From positions 1-64,000 of the forward strand of contig NZ_JAJHPV010000013.1 of the NCBI RefSeq assembly GCF_020831365.1: a stretch of 64,000 nucleotides of DNA, given 5' to 3'. This stretch comes from Massilia agrisoli. GTDB lineage: Bacteria > Pseudomonadota > Gammaproteobacteria > Burkholderiales > Burkholderiaceae_D. The position numbers were made by a program, and so were the translations under genes. Below the pieces are notes generated by a model, which saw only the letters and a list, made by a program, of their open reading frames with translations, was not told the DNA's origin and did not search any database. This document shows, one piece after another, positions 1 through 7,666 of this stretch. Positions within the stretch are counted from its first letter, which is position 1, and every line of letters begins with the position of its first letter.

Positions 1-272
1 CCCTGAGCGAAGCTCCGGATCTGCGAAGGATTGACGAATGAGACGGTTAGTCCCGCATCGGAGAGGAAAAAAGCGGCCGGTTCATGGTAGACCCCGGTAG
101 GTTCCATCACCACATGGGGAACTTCCGCTTTCTGCTTCTTCAGCCATCTCTGAAGCTCGCTAAAGCCTTCAACGTCGTTAGTGACGACCTTCGATTTAAT
201 CTTATCTTTCGCTGCGTCGAGCAGCGCGCAGTCGAGCTTACCTTTTGAAACGTCAATGCCGAGATAGAACAT
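1..272 (-). CDS. IS110-family transposase, N-terminal part (cut by window edge)
   Basis: This is the first 90 codons of a transposase that continues beyond the left window edge. The N-terminus reads MFYLGIDVSKGKLDCALLD, the usual opening of IS110-family DEDD transposases. D7 in GIDVSK and E57 in MEPTGVYHE fit the first two acidic catalytic positions, and VNPSQIRSFAQ near residues 80-90 is also typical. IS110 enzymes have a RuvC-like fold and, in characterised members, are guided by an RNA encoded in the element's own non-coding end. No clear Shine-Dalgarno precedes the ATG at 272. The reading frame is intact as far as it is visible, so the element may be complete, but the C-terminal half cannot be checked here. 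The family call is secure; subgroup IS110 rather than IS1111 is inferred from the long non-coding region lying upstream of the gene. Confidence 0.88.
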   Translation of the reverse strand, partial: MFYLGIDVSKGKLDCALLDAAKDKIKSKVVTNDVEGFSELQRWLKKQKAEVPHVVMEPTGVYHEPAAFFLSDAGLTVSFVNPSQIRSFAQ

Positions 273-482
273 GATTTTGATATCTTGAGAGTTAAGTCAA
301 TCACACCCACTCACCTTGTGCATACAGGGTCATTGCCCTTGGCTACCGTCCAGTGTTTGCAATTAGTGTGGAAAGAGAGGTGAAGGGCTTCATCTACATT
401 TCAAGGTCAAGCCTTCAGGGCGGATCCAAGCTGGTCCTCACCTCAGTTAGTAGTAGCTAACCACTAACTCGAACAAGATACA
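273..482 (-). mobile_element. Non-coding end of the IS110-family element
   Basis: These roughly 210 bases separate the transposase start codon from a chromosomal REP-like repeat at 484 and contain no convincing open frame. Base composition is clearly lower in GC than the surrounding chromosome. The outer boundary near 482 is inferred: from 484 rightward the sequence matches the REP-like repeats found elsewhere in the window, and leftward it does not. CAAGATA at 474-480 is the reverse complement of TATCTTG at 281-287, just upstream of the transposase start. A hairpin-forming GTTAG/CTAAC pair lies around 445-460. The exact end cannot be fixed without the other side of the element. Confidence 0.6.
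288..470 (-). ncRNA. Candidate bridge RNA of the IS110 element
   Basis: IS110-group elements encode a structured guide RNA of about 150-250 nt upstream of the transposase gene, with one loop pairing to target DNA and one to donor DNA. This segment has the right place, orientation, length and composition. It contains AGGGCGGAT at 417-425, identical to AGGGCGGAT at 483-491 in the flanking chromosome, which would suit a target guide. A short stem-loop (GTTAG, six-base loop, CTAAC) lies near the presumed 5' end of the transcript. RNA ends, promoter and loop assignment are inferred, not seen; covariation modelling would be needed to draw the fold. Confidence 0.4.
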
Positions 483-483
483 A

Positions 484-514
484 GGGCGGATAAGCGCGTA
501 GCGCGCATCCGCCG
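484..514. repeat. REP-like palindrome, family A (single copy beside the IS)
   Basis: An imperfect palindrome opening GGGCGGATAAGCGC and closing GCGCATCCGCC. Its outer arms are the same as those of the paired repeats at 3973-4054 and 8650-8728. In those places two inverted copies face each other; here only one copy is visible, and the partner position is occupied by the IS110 end. It lies 13 bases beyond the maf stop codon. Confidence 0.75.
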
Positions 515-526
515 AACTACATTCGC

Positions 527-1147
527 TTATGCCAGCGGAATGCCGGCCTTGCGTAGCAGCTTGGCCGTCTCGTACAACGGCAGGCCCATGATCCCGGAGT
601 GGCTGCCTTCGATGTGCTCGACAAACAGCGCGGCGAGGCCCTGGATGCCGTAGCCGCCGGCCTTGTCGTACGGTTCGCTGGTGGCGCAGTAGGCCTTGAT
701 CGACGCGGGGCTCAGCTTGGCGAAGCGCACGTCCGATACCTGCGTGAACTGCTCGGCCAGGTCGGTGTAGTGCACCGCCACCGACGTCAGCACCTGGTGG
801 GTGCGGCCCGACAGCTTTTCGAGCATCGCAATGGCTTCGGCCTGCGAGCCCGGCTTGCCGAGGATTTCGCCGTCGATCGTCACCGTGGTGTCGGCCGCCA
901 GCACCGGGCGGATCTTCATGCGCCGCTGGTGCACCATGTTCCAGGCGAATTCGGCTTTTTCATTGGCGACGCGGGCGACGTAATCGGTGGGCGACTCGTC
1001 TTCATACGCGTCTTCGGTCACGTCAGGTCCGCGAATTGTGTCGTTACGCAGCATCAGCAGTTCGAACTCCACACCAATCTGGCGGAGCAGTTCCCGTCTG
1101 CGCGGGCTTTTGGAGGCTAGATATATTTTTCGGTCGAGCGGTCTCAT
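527..1147 (-). CDS. maf: Maf family nucleotide pyrophosphatase (YhdE-type dTTP/UTP pyrophosphatase)
   Basis: Maf proteins hydrolyse non-canonical or surplus nucleoside triphosphates to monophosphates in the cytoplasm, a house-cleaning role. The protein of 206 residues begins MRPLDRKIYLASKSPRRREL, the SxSPRRxxLL signature of the family, followed by an LAADTTV acidic motif and GGYGIQG, which favour the YhdE (dTTP/UTP) branch over YceF. An upstream in-frame extension exists, but GGAAG sits seven bases before the ATG at 1147, and the longer form would run back into the preceding gene. It is the last gene of the rsfS-rlmH-maf series. In related genomes an RNase G gene often follows; here an IS110 element lies next instead. 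Confidence 0.93.
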   Translation of the reverse strand: MRPLDRKIYLASKSPRRRELLRQIGVEFELLMLRNDTIRGPDVTEDAYEDESPTDYVARVANEKAEFAWNMVHQRRMKIRPVLAADTTVTIDGEILGKPGSQAEAIAMLEKLSGRTHQVLTSVAVHYTDLAEQFTQVSDVRFAKLSPASIKAYCATSEPYDKAGGYGIQGLAALFVEHIEGSHSGIMGLPLYETAKLLRKAGIPLA

Positions 1148-1166
1148 CGAATCTTCCAGCAGTTTC

Positions 1167-1637
1167 TCAAACGCGATGATAGGGGTGGTTCTGCGTAATC
1201 GACCACGCCCTATACAATTGCTCTGCAAGCATAACACGCACAATCCCGTGCGGGAGTGTCATGCTGGAAATTCGTATTAGCATTTCGGCACGTGATTTGA
1301 GGGCTGGATCGAGGCCGTCGGCCCCGCCGATCAGGAAGGCGGTGTCGCGTCCGTCCTGCTGCCAGGCCTGAAGCTGCTGCGACAGGCCGACGCTGGTCAG
1401 GTCCTTGCCGCGCTCGTCAAGCGCGATGATGCGCACGTTTTTGGGAAGGACTGCTTCGATGCGCTCGCGTTCGAGCGCCATCGCGGTGGCCGCTGTTTTA
1501 CTGCCGGAGCGGTCGACCGGCTTGACTTCCTTGAGCACGATGCGCAGCTCGGGCGGCATGCGCTTCGTGTACTCGGAAAAGCCGGTCTCAATCCAGGCCG
1601 GCATCTTGTGGCCAACCGCAGCGATGATCAGCTGCAT
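1167..1637 (-). CDS. rlmH: 23S rRNA (pseudouridine(1915)-N(3))-methyltransferase RlmH
   Basis: RlmH is a small SPOUT methyltransferase that uses S-adenosylmethionine to methylate pseudouridine 1915 in helix 69 of 23S rRNA on assembled 70S ribosomes. The 156-residue length is the family norm. Visible features are the [15 protein letters not shown] start, [10 protein letters not shown] in the middle, the [10 protein letters not shown] glycine loop and the C-terminal [20 protein letters not shown] trefoil-knot segment ending the protein. It follows rsfS by five bases and precedes maf by nineteen, so the three are probably co-transcribed. Nothing unusual was seen. Confidence 0.97.
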   Translation of the reverse strand: MQLIIAAVGHKMPAWIETGFSEYTKRMPPELRIVLKEVKPVDRSGSKTAATAMALERERIEAVLPKNVRIIALDERGKDLTSVGLSQQLQAWQQDGRDTAFLIGGADGLDPALKSRAEMLIRISSMTLPHGIVRVMLAEQLYRAWSITQNHPYHRV

Positions 1638-1642
1638 GGGCC

Positions 1643-2323
1643 TTACTCAGCGACTTTTTTGACAGCGCGCTTGATGACCTTCTTGGCCGGAGCTTCGTCA
1701 GCTGGCGCTTTTGGCGCTGCTGCCTTCTTCGGCAATGCCTTCAGCGCCTTGACGGCAGCCGCTTCGCTCTTGCTCGGCGCGACCTTCACGACTTTGCCAG
1801 CTGGGGTCGCGGCCTTCTTGGCAGCGGCTTTCTTTGGCTTGTCTTCGGTGCTTGCTGCCTTCTTGGCAGGCGCCTTGCGCTCGCGGACCGGCTTGACTTC
1901 AGGGGCTTCCTGGGTCGATGCGAGGTGCTTCGAGCGGGTCTTCGGCGCAGCTTCGGCAGCTTCGGTCGTCGACTTGCGCTTGGCGGCGCCCAGCTTGACT
2001 GGCTTGTCGCCCCAGATTTCTTCCAGGCGGTAGTACTGGCGGATCGGCGCTTGCATGATATGGACGATCATGTCGCCGAGGTCGACCAGCACCCATTCAC
2101 CGGTGTCCTCACCTTCGACGCCAACGACGTCGCCGCCGGCTTCCTTGACCTTGTCGCGCACCGATGCGGCGAGCGCCTTGGTCTGGCGGTTGGAGGTGCC
2201 CGAGACGACGGCGATGCGGTCGAACAGGCTGGTAAGGTGGGTGGTGTCGAAGACCATGATGTCCTGGCCCTTGATGTCTTCAAGAGCGTCCACGACGAGC
2301 GCTTGCAGTTTTTTGATATCCAT
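1643..2323 (-). CDS. rsfS: Ribosomal silencing factor RsfS with a long Lys/Ala-rich C-terminal tail
   Basis: RsfS binds ribosomal protein uL14 and blocks joining of the subunits when nutrients are scarce. Residues 1-115 form the normal domain: [13 protein letters not shown], then [43 protein letters not shown] and [10 protein letters not shown]. Most RsfS proteins stop near residue 110-120. Here a tail from about 118 to 226 follows, made almost entirely of Lys, Ala, Pro and Glu with repeated KKAA and APKK units, resembling histone-H1-like or AlgP tails. The ATG overlaps the nadD stop by one base (TAATG), indicating translational coupling. The tail is in frame and uses the same GC-rich codons, so it is not an assembly artefact of the frame. 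Confidence 0.95.
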   Translation of the reverse strand: MDIKKLQALVVDALEDIKGQDIMVFDTTHLTSLFDRIAVVSGTSNRQTKALAASVRDKVKEAGGDVVGVEGEDTGEWVLVDLGDMIVHIMQAPIRQYYRLEEIWGDKPVKLGAAKRKSTTEAAEAAPKTRSKHLASTQEAPEVKPVRERKAPAKKAASTEDKPKKAAAKKAATPAGKVVKVAPSKSEAAAVKALKALPKKAAAPKAPADEAPAKKVIKRAVKKVAE

Positions 2324-2973
2324 TAGCTTTTATATAAATTATGTTGTTGAATATAGTCTAGCACTACCGGCGAGATAAGCGAGTTTGGCTTCTCTCCCCG
2401 TTGTAATGCGGTTCGTATCTGAGTGGCGGATATATCGACCGCCAGCGCTTCCGCCAGGTACACCTTGCCTGACGGCGCAGAGCGGAGCTGCCCGATGCTG
2501 CTCCGGCGCTTTTCAAGTTCCTCGGCCACCGCGGCGGGCAGGGCGGCATTGGCCAGGTCGAAACCGGGCCGCGCACCCACGCCGATGTGGGCGTAGTCGA
2601 ACAGCTGGCGCCAATCGCGCCAGCTGTCCAGTTGCTGCAACTGGTCCGCGCCCATCAGGAACACGATGGAGGCATCGGGTCCGAGTTCGGCGCGCACGTT
2701 GCGCAGCGTGTCGATGGTATAGGTCGGGGTGGTGCGCTCGACCTCCTGCAGGTCGATGGCTACCTTCAGCCCGGCTTCGCCGAACGCCAGCCCAAGCATG
2801 GCAATACGGTCTTCCGCGCTGGTCTTCAAGCCGTTCTTCTGCCACGGGTTACCCGCCGGGATAACGCGCAGCTGGTCAGGATGAAGGAGCTTGGCAAACA
2901 AGGTGGCCAGCGCCACGTGACCATGATGGACGGGGTCGAAACTGCCTCCCAGCAGTGCGACGCAAAATGTCAC
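2323..2973 (-). CDS. nadD: Nicotinate-nucleotide adenylyltransferase NadD
   Basis: NadD joins ATP and nicotinate mononucleotide to form deamido-NAD in NAD biosynthesis. The 216-residue protein opens with [19 protein letters not shown], carrying the GGSFDPxHxGH nucleotidyltransferase signature. It has [20 protein letters not shown] in the middle, and DISATQIR near the C-terminus provides the second nucleotide-binding motif (ISxTxIR). The start overlaps the hemF stop by four bases (ATGA), and its own stop overlaps rsfS by one base, so hemF-nadD-rsfS form a tight operon. Confidence 0.97.
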   Translation of the reverse strand: MTFCVALLGGSFDPVHHGHVALATLFAKLLHPDQLRVIPAGNPWQKNGLKTSAEDRIAMLGLAFGEAGLKVAIDLQEVERTTPTYTIDTLRNVRAELGPDASIVFLMGADQLQQLDSWRDWRQLFDYAHIGVGARPGFDLANAALPAAVAEELEKRRSSIGQLRSAPSGKVYLAEALAVDISATQIRTALQRGEKPNSLISPVVLDYIQQHNLYKS

Positions 2974-3881
2974 GTAGCCAGCCAGTCGCGGTGCACCAGG
3001 AAGTCGGTGTACAGCTTCGCTTCGGCTGTGCCTTCAGCCGGTTTCCAGTCGTAGCGCCATTTGACGATGGGCGGCATCGACATCAGGATCGCCTCGGTGC
3101 GCCCGCCCGACTGCAGGCCGAAGTGCGTGCCGCGGTCGAATACCAGGTTGAATTCGACATAGCGGCCGCGCCGGTAAGCCTGGAAATCGCGTTCGCGCTC
3201 GCCGTATTCGATGTCCTTGCGGGCTTTCAGGATCGGCAGGTAGGCAGCGATGAAGCTGTCGCCTACGCTTTGCGTCATTGCGAAACTTGAATCAAAGCCG
3301 GTCGAGTTGAAATCATCGAAGAAGATGCCGCCCACGCCGCGCGGCTCCTTGCGGTGCTTCAGGTAGAAGTAATCGTCGCACCACGCCTTAAAGCGCGGGA
3401 AGTGTTCATCGCCGAAAGGCGCCAGCGCGTCGGCGCAGGTCTGGTGGAAGTGGCGCGCGTCTTCCTCGAAGCCGTAGTACGGGGTCAGGTCCATGCCGCC
3501 GCCGAACCACCACACCGGCTCCTGGCCTTCGGCGGTGGTGGTGAAGAAGCGCACGTTCATGTGCACGGTCGGCGCGTATGGATTGCGCGGATGGAGCACC
3601 AGCGATACGCCCATCGCTTCCCATGCGCGGCCGGCCAGTTCCGGGCGGCTCGCCATTGCGGAAGGGGGCAGGCTGGCGCCGGTCACGTGCGAAAAGTTGA
3701 CGCCGCCGCGTTCGAAGACATTGCCTTCCTCGACCAGGCGCGATACGCCGCCGCCGCCTTCCGGGCGGGTCCACTCATCGCGCAGGAACGGCTTGCCGTC
3801 GACCTCTTCCAGCGCATGCACGATGCGCGACTGGAGGTCGACAAGCCAGGCTTTTACAGCCGCTGGGGAAGGGGAAGACAT
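2970..3881 (-). CDS. hemF: Oxygen-dependent coproporphyrinogen-III oxidase HemF
   Basis: HemF performs the O2-dependent oxidative decarboxylation of coproporphyrinogen III to protoporphyrinogen IX in haem synthesis. Read from the ATG at 3881 it has 303 residues, close to E. coli HemF. Hallmarks are [91 protein letters not shown] and [17 protein letters not shown] fifteen codons upstream would give a longer protein, but its added residues do not resemble the family. The Shine-Dalgarno before 3881 is weak. The paired REP-like repeats at 3973-4054 separate it from purD. Confidence 0.96.
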   Translation of the reverse strand: MSSPSPAAVKAWLVDLQSRIVHALEEVDGKPFLRDEWTRPEGGGGVSRLVEEGNVFERGGVNFSHVTGASLPPSAMASRPELAGRAWEAMGVSLVLHPRNPYAPTVHMNVRFFTTTAEGQEPVWWFGGGMDLTPYYGFEEDARHFHQTCADALAPFGDEHFPRFKAWCDDYFYLKHRKEPRGVGGIFFDDFNSTGFDSSFAMTQSVGDSFIAAYLPILKARKDIEYGERERDFQAYRRGRYVEFNLVFDRGTHFGLQSGGRTEAILMSMPPIVKWRYDWKPAEGTAEAKLYTDFLVHRDWLAT

Positions 3882-3972
3882 CGGGATCTTGACCGGGGAA
3901 TAAAAAAGTGAGGACAGATTGTACACTGTCCGGGTGTTCTATGGTATGAGATGGCGGCGGCCACGCGAAAAA

Positions 3973-4054
3973 CGGCGGATGCGCGCTTCGCGCTTATCCG
4001 CCCTACCGTTGAACGCCTTCGTAGGGCGGATAAGCACGAAGTGCGCATCCGCCG
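3973..4054. repeat. Paired REP-like palindromes, family A (REPIN-like)
   Basis: Two inverted 33-base copies lie at 3973-4005 and 4022-4054 with a 16-base spacer. Left copy starts CGGCGGATGCGCGC and ends ATCCGCCCTA; the right copy is its reverse complement with two differences. Each copy is itself a smaller hairpin. The pair fills the gap between the 3' end of purD and the hemF start and could fold in mRNA. Confidence 0.85.
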
Positions 4055-4069
4055 AATTCCTCCGCAATC

Positions 4070-5338
4070 CTAGTGCTTCAACCCGCGCCAGCCGATATCG
4101 CGGCGGAACTGCGCGCCGTTGAAGTGAATCTGGTCGACCGTCTCGTACGCCTGCTTCTGCGCCATCCTTACGCTGTCGCCCAGGCCAACCACGCACAGCA
4201 CGCGGCCGCCATTGGTCACCAGCTGCCCGTCGACCAGCCTCGTCCCCGCATGGAAGGTCACGCACTCCGGCGTCTCGGCCGGGATACCTTCGATGACGTC
4301 GCCTTTTTTCGGATCATCCGGATAACCGGCAGCGGCCATCACCACGCCAACGGCCGTACGGCGATCCCAGTCCAGCTCCACCGCATCGAGGGTGCCGTTG
4401 ACCGCGTGCTCCATCACCGTCACCAGGTCGCTTTTCAGGCGCGCCATGATCGGCTGCGTTTCAGGGTCGCCCATGCGGCAGTTGAACTCCAGTGTCTTCG
4501 GATTGCCGGCCGCGTCGATCATCAGGCCGGCGTACAGGAAGCCGGTAAACGGAATGCCGTCTTTGGCCATGCCGTTGATAGTCGGGTTGATCACCTCGCG
4601 CATGACGCGCGCGTGCATCGCCGGCGTGACGATCGGGGCGGGCGAGTAAGCGCCCATGCCGCCGGTGTTCGGGCCTTCGTCGTTGTCCTTCAGGCGCTTG
4701 TGGTCCTGGCTGGTGGCCAGCGGCAGGATGTTTTTACCGTCGCACATGACGATGAAGCTGGCTTCTTCGCCGGCCAAAAACTCTTCGATGACGACGCGCG
4801 CGCCGGCGTTGCCGAGGCGGTTATCGAGCAGCATGTCGTCGACCGCGGCATGCGCTTCTTCGAGCGACATCGCAACGACAACACCTTTGCCGGCGGCCAG
4901 GCCGTCGGCCTTGATGACGATCGGCGCGCCGTTGGCGTCGATGTAGGCGTGCGCCTGGGCGGCGTCCGAGAAGGTCTGGTAGGTCGCGGTCGGAATGCCG
5001 TGGCGCTGCATGAAGGCCTTGGCGAAGTCCTTCGAGCTTTCCAGCTGCGCCGCTTCCTTCGTCGGTCCGAAGACTTTCAGGCCACGCGCGCGGAACAGGT
5101 TGACGATGCCGGCTGCGAGCGGCGCTTCCGGGCCGACCACGGTCAGCGCGATGCCTTCGGATTCGACGAAGCCGGCCAGCTGCGCGATGTCGGTGATCTC
5201 GACATTGATCAGGCGGTTATCGCGCGCGGTGCCGCCATTGCCAGGGGCGACATACACCATCTGGATGCGTTCTGATTGGGCCAGTTTCCAGGCCAGGGCG
5301 TGTTCGCGGCCGCCAGAGCCGACTACCAGGATTTTCAT
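4070..5338 (-). CDS. purD: Phosphoribosylamine--glycine ligase PurD
   Basis: PurD (GAR synthetase) couples 5-phosphoribosylamine to glycine using ATP in the second step of purine synthesis. The protein has 422 residues, the family's usual size. Seen are the N-terminal MKILVVGSGGREHALAWKLA, GPEAPLAAGIVN, then the ATP-grasp core with ADGLAAGKGVVVA, FLAGEEASFIVMCDGK, QDHKRLKDNDEGPNTGGMGAY and LEFNCRMGDPETQ. It starts seven bases after the end of yebC, so the two are likely one transcription unit. Confidence 0.98.
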   Translation of the reverse strand: MKILVVGSGGREHALAWKLAQSERIQMVYVAPGNGGTARDNRLINVEITDIAQLAGFVESEGIALTVVGPEAPLAAGIVNLFRARGLKVFGPTKEAAQLESSKDFAKAFMQRHGIPTATYQTFSDAAQAHAYIDANGAPIVIKADGLAAGKGVVVAMSLEEAHAAVDDMLLDNRLGNAGARVVIEEFLAGEEASFIVMCDGKNILPLATSQDHKRLKDNDEGPNTGGMGAYSPAPIVTPAMHARVMREVINPTINGMAKDGIPFTGFLYAGLMIDAAGNPKTLEFNCRMGDPETQPIMARLKSDLVTVMEHAVNGTLDAVELDWDRRTAVGVVMAAAGYPDDPKKGDVIEGIPAETPECVTFHAGTRLVDGQLVTNGGRVLCVVGLGDSVRMAQKQAYETVDQIHFNGAQFRRDIGWRGLKH

Positions 5339-5345
5339 AAGGTGC

Positions 5346-6071
5346 TTACTCTTCGATGACGGCGTTGGTATAGACTTCCTGGACGTCGTCCAGGTTCTCC
5401 AGCGCGTCCAGCAGCTTTTGCATCTTGGCTGCGTCGTCGCCGGTAAATTCGGTTTCGGTGGCTGGCTTCATGATGATCTCGGCGACTTCGGCCTTGAAGC
5501 CGGCCGCTTCCAGCGCGTCCTTCACGCCTGCGAAGTCGTGCGGGCCGCACAATACTTCGAAGCCGCCTTCTTCGTCCGCCACCACATCTTCGGCGCCCGC
5601 TTCGAGCGCCGCTTCCATCAGCTTGTCTTCATTCACGCCAGGGGCGAACAGGAACTGGCCGCAATGCTTGAACATGAAGGCCACCGAGCCCTCGTTGCCC
5701 ATGTTGCCGCCGTTTTTGTTGAAGGCGTTACGCACTTCGGCCACGGTACGCACGCGGTTATCGGTCATGCAGTCGACGATGATGGCCGCGCCGCCGATGC
5801 CATAGCCTTCGTAGCGGACTTCTTCATAGTTAACGCCTTCAAGGCCGCCCGAGCCGCGCTGGATCGCACGGGTCACATTCTCCTTCGGCATATTCGCATC
5901 GGCCGCCTTGTCAACGGCCAGGCGCAGGCGCGGGTTGGCGGCGATGTCGGCGCCGCCCATGCGGGCCGCGACCGTGATTTCCTTGATCAGGCGCGTCCAG
6001 ATCTTGCCGCGCTTGGCATCGGTAGCGGCTTTTTTATGCTTGATGTTGGCCCATTTGCTGTGTCCAGCCAT
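5346..6071 (-). CDS. yebC: YebC/PmpR family DNA-binding or translation-associated regulator
   Basis: The protein has 241 residues and opens [20 protein letters not shown], the invariant start of the family, with RIWT-like [48 protein letters not shown] and [15 protein letters not shown]. Members were first described as transcriptional regulators (PmpR), and some are now linked to relieving ribosome stalling at proline stretches; which applies here cannot be told from sequence. It is the first gene of the minus-strand housekeeping cluster, followed immediately by purD. Its upstream region holds a 62-bp palindrome. Confidence 0.95.
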   Translation of the reverse strand: MAGHSKWANIKHKKAATDAKRGKIWTRLIKEITVAARMGGADIAANPRLRLAVDKAADANMPKENVTRAIQRGSGGLEGVNYEEVRYEGYGIGGAAIIVDCMTDNRVRTVAEVRNAFNKNGGNMGNEGSVAFMFKHCGQFLFAPGVNEDKLMEAALEAGAEDVVADEEGGFEVLCGPHDFAGVKDALEAAGFKAEVAEIIMKPATETEFTGDDAAKMQKLLDALENLDDVQEVYTNAVIEE

Positions 6072-6189
6072 GACGGATATTCCTTAAAGACGGTATGCGG
6101 AGTGGCCGATATTTTACCATAGCGACACTTTCAAAAAACGGCGGCCACTGTCGGTCACGCCGCGCATGGAACCACGCAACGTTTCCAAA

Positions 6190-6251
6190 ATTCGGGGTCA
6201 GACCACCGCTGTTTTGGAATATTCCAAAACAGCGGTGGTCTGACCCCGAAT
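6190..6251. repeat. Perfect 62-bp palindrome (31-bp arms, no spacer)
   Basis: The left arm 6190-6220 and right arm 6221-6251 are exact reverse complements, centred on GGAATATTCC. The arms contain GGGGTCAGACCACC. It lies between the divergent yebC and EamA-transporter genes, about 55 bases from the latter's start. There is no T-run after it, so it is not a simple terminator. Confidence 0.95.
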
Positions 6252-6305
6252 CGGGAAATTGTCCGGGAGTCAGCGGCGGCGGACGTTTGCTTTTACAATG
6301 AGGCT

Positions 6306-7226
6306 ATGAGCAAAAACGCAACGGCCACGGCGCACCCGTCGATCCCTCGCCCGGCCCTCGTCGCCGGGCTGTCCATCGCCATCGGCGGCGCGGTGCTGTT
6401 TTCGACCAAGGCCATCGTCGCCAAGCTGCTTTACCGCTACCACATCGATGCCGTCACCCTGATCGCCTTCCGCATGCTGTTTTCGTTTCCGTTCTTCCTC
6501 GCCATCGCGGTGTGGAAGATGCGCAGCGAGGCGCCTTTGCCCGCCATCGACCGCTGGCGCATCCTCGGGCTGGGATTGATCGGCTATTACTTGTCCAGCT
6601 TCCTCGATTTTCTCGGCTTGCAGTACATCAGCGTCGGCCTTGAACGGCTGATCCTGTTCCTGACGCCGACGTTCGTGCTCCTGCTGACCTCGGTTTTCCT
6701 GAAACGCCACATCAGCCGCATCGAGTGGGCCGCGCTGGCCACGTCGTATGGCGGCATCGTGCTGGTGTTCGTGCATGACCTGCATGGCGGCGCTGGCAAC
6801 GCCGTGCTCGGCTCCTCGCTGGTGGTCGCTTCGGCTATCTCTTACGCGCTTTACCTGCTGTTCTGCGGCGAACTGGTCAAGCGCATCGGCACGCTGCGGC
6901 TGGTGTCGTACGCGATGTGCGTGTCGAGCGTGGCTTGCATCGCGCAGTTCTTCGCGTTGCGCCCGGCCGCGCTGTTGATCCAGCCGGCCGAGGTGTACTG
7001 GCTGTCGCTGGTGAACGGGATTTTCTGTACTATCTTCCCAGTGTTTATGACGATGTACGCGGTCCAGCGCATCGGCGCGGCAACGGCGTCCCAGGCCGGC
7101 ATGGTCGGCCCGGTGTCGACCTTGTTCCTCGGAGCACTGGTGCTGGGCGAGCCGATCACGTCGGTCCAGCTTGCCGGCACCGCCCTGGTGCTCGGCGGGA
7201 TCTACATGCTGTCCAGAAAAAAGTAG
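6306..7226 (+). CDS. EamA/DMT-family inner-membrane transporter
   Basis: A 306-residue polytopic membrane protein with about ten hydrophobic segments in two EamA repeats, the usual DMT layout. The first repeat begins ALVAGLSIAIGGAVLFSTKAIVAKLLY, and the second ends with TASQAGMVGPVSTLFLGALVLGEPITSVQLAGTALVLGGIYML, a characteristic EamA closing segment. Members export amino acids, purines or other metabolites; the substrate cannot be predicted. GAGG precedes the ATG closely. The next gene, mgsA, starts 36 bases downstream on the same strand, so the two may be co-transcribed with the oxidoreductase. Confidence 0.88.
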   Translation: MSKNATATAHPSIPRPALVAGLSIAIGGAVLFSTKAIVAKLLYRYHIDAVTLIAFRMLFSFPFFLAIAVWKMRSEAPLPAIDRWRILGLGLIGYYLSSFLDFLGLQYISVGLERLILFLTPTFVLLLTSVFLKRHISRIEWAALATSYGGIVLVFVHDLHGGAGNAVLGSSLVVASAISYALYLLFCGELVKRIGTLRLVSYAMCVSSVACIAQFFALRPAALLIQPAEVYWLSLVNGIFCTIFPVFMTMYAVQRIGAATASQAGMVGPVSTLFLGALVLGEPITSVQLAGTALVLGGIYMLSRKK

Positions 7227-7262
7227 CGGGCTTCGATCAACCAATAACCGGAAAATGCAGGC

Positions 7263-7646
7263 ATGAAACCACGTATCGCGCTGATTGCGCACGACATGAA
7301 AAAAGACGACATGATCACGCTGGCCGCCCAGTACATCGATTTCTTGCGCGGCTGCCACCTGGTTGCCACCGGCACCACGGGCGGGCGCCTGGCCAATGAG
7401 CTGGGCCTGACGATCGACCGCAAGCACTCCGGCCCGTTCGGCGGCGACCTGCAGATCGGCGCCCACCTGGTCGACGGCCAGATCGACGCGGTGATCTTCC
7501 TGCGCGATCCGATGACCCCGCAGCCGCACGAGCCGGACATCAACGCGCTGGTGCGCGCTTGCGACGTGCATAACGTGGCCTGCGCCACCAACCTGTCGAC
7601 CGCGCACCTGGTCTTGTCGCAGCTGAAGCTCGCGGCACGCAAATGA
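7263..7646 (+). CDS. mgsA: Methylglyoxal synthase MgsA
   Basis: MgsA converts dihydroxyacetone phosphate to methylglyoxal and phosphate, a glycolytic bypass. The 127-residue protein starts [20 protein letters not shown] and contains the phosphate-binding TGTTGGRL, the catalytic-region [13 protein letters not shown], and [19 protein letters not shown] followed by [10 protein letters not shown], all family signatures. It is slightly shorter than the E. coli enzyme, as is usual in betaproteobacteria. The following oxidoreductase gene starts 20 bases after its stop. Confidence 0.96.
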   Translation: MKPRIALIAHDMKKDDMITLAAQYIDFLRGCHLVATGTTGGRLANELGLTIDRKHSGPFGGDLQIGAHLVDGQIDAVIFLRDPMTPQPHEPDINALVRACDVHNVACATNLSTAHLVLSQLKLAARK

Positions 7647-7666
7647 CACTACAAGGAGAACAGAGT

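Noticed and set aside
3973-4054. The paired repeats as a CRISPR array.
   Set aside because: Only two copies, in inverted orientation, with no regular spacers and no cas genes.
6190-6251. The 62-bp palindrome as a terminator.
   Set aside because: No T-run on either strand, and it lies between divergent gene starts, not after a gene.
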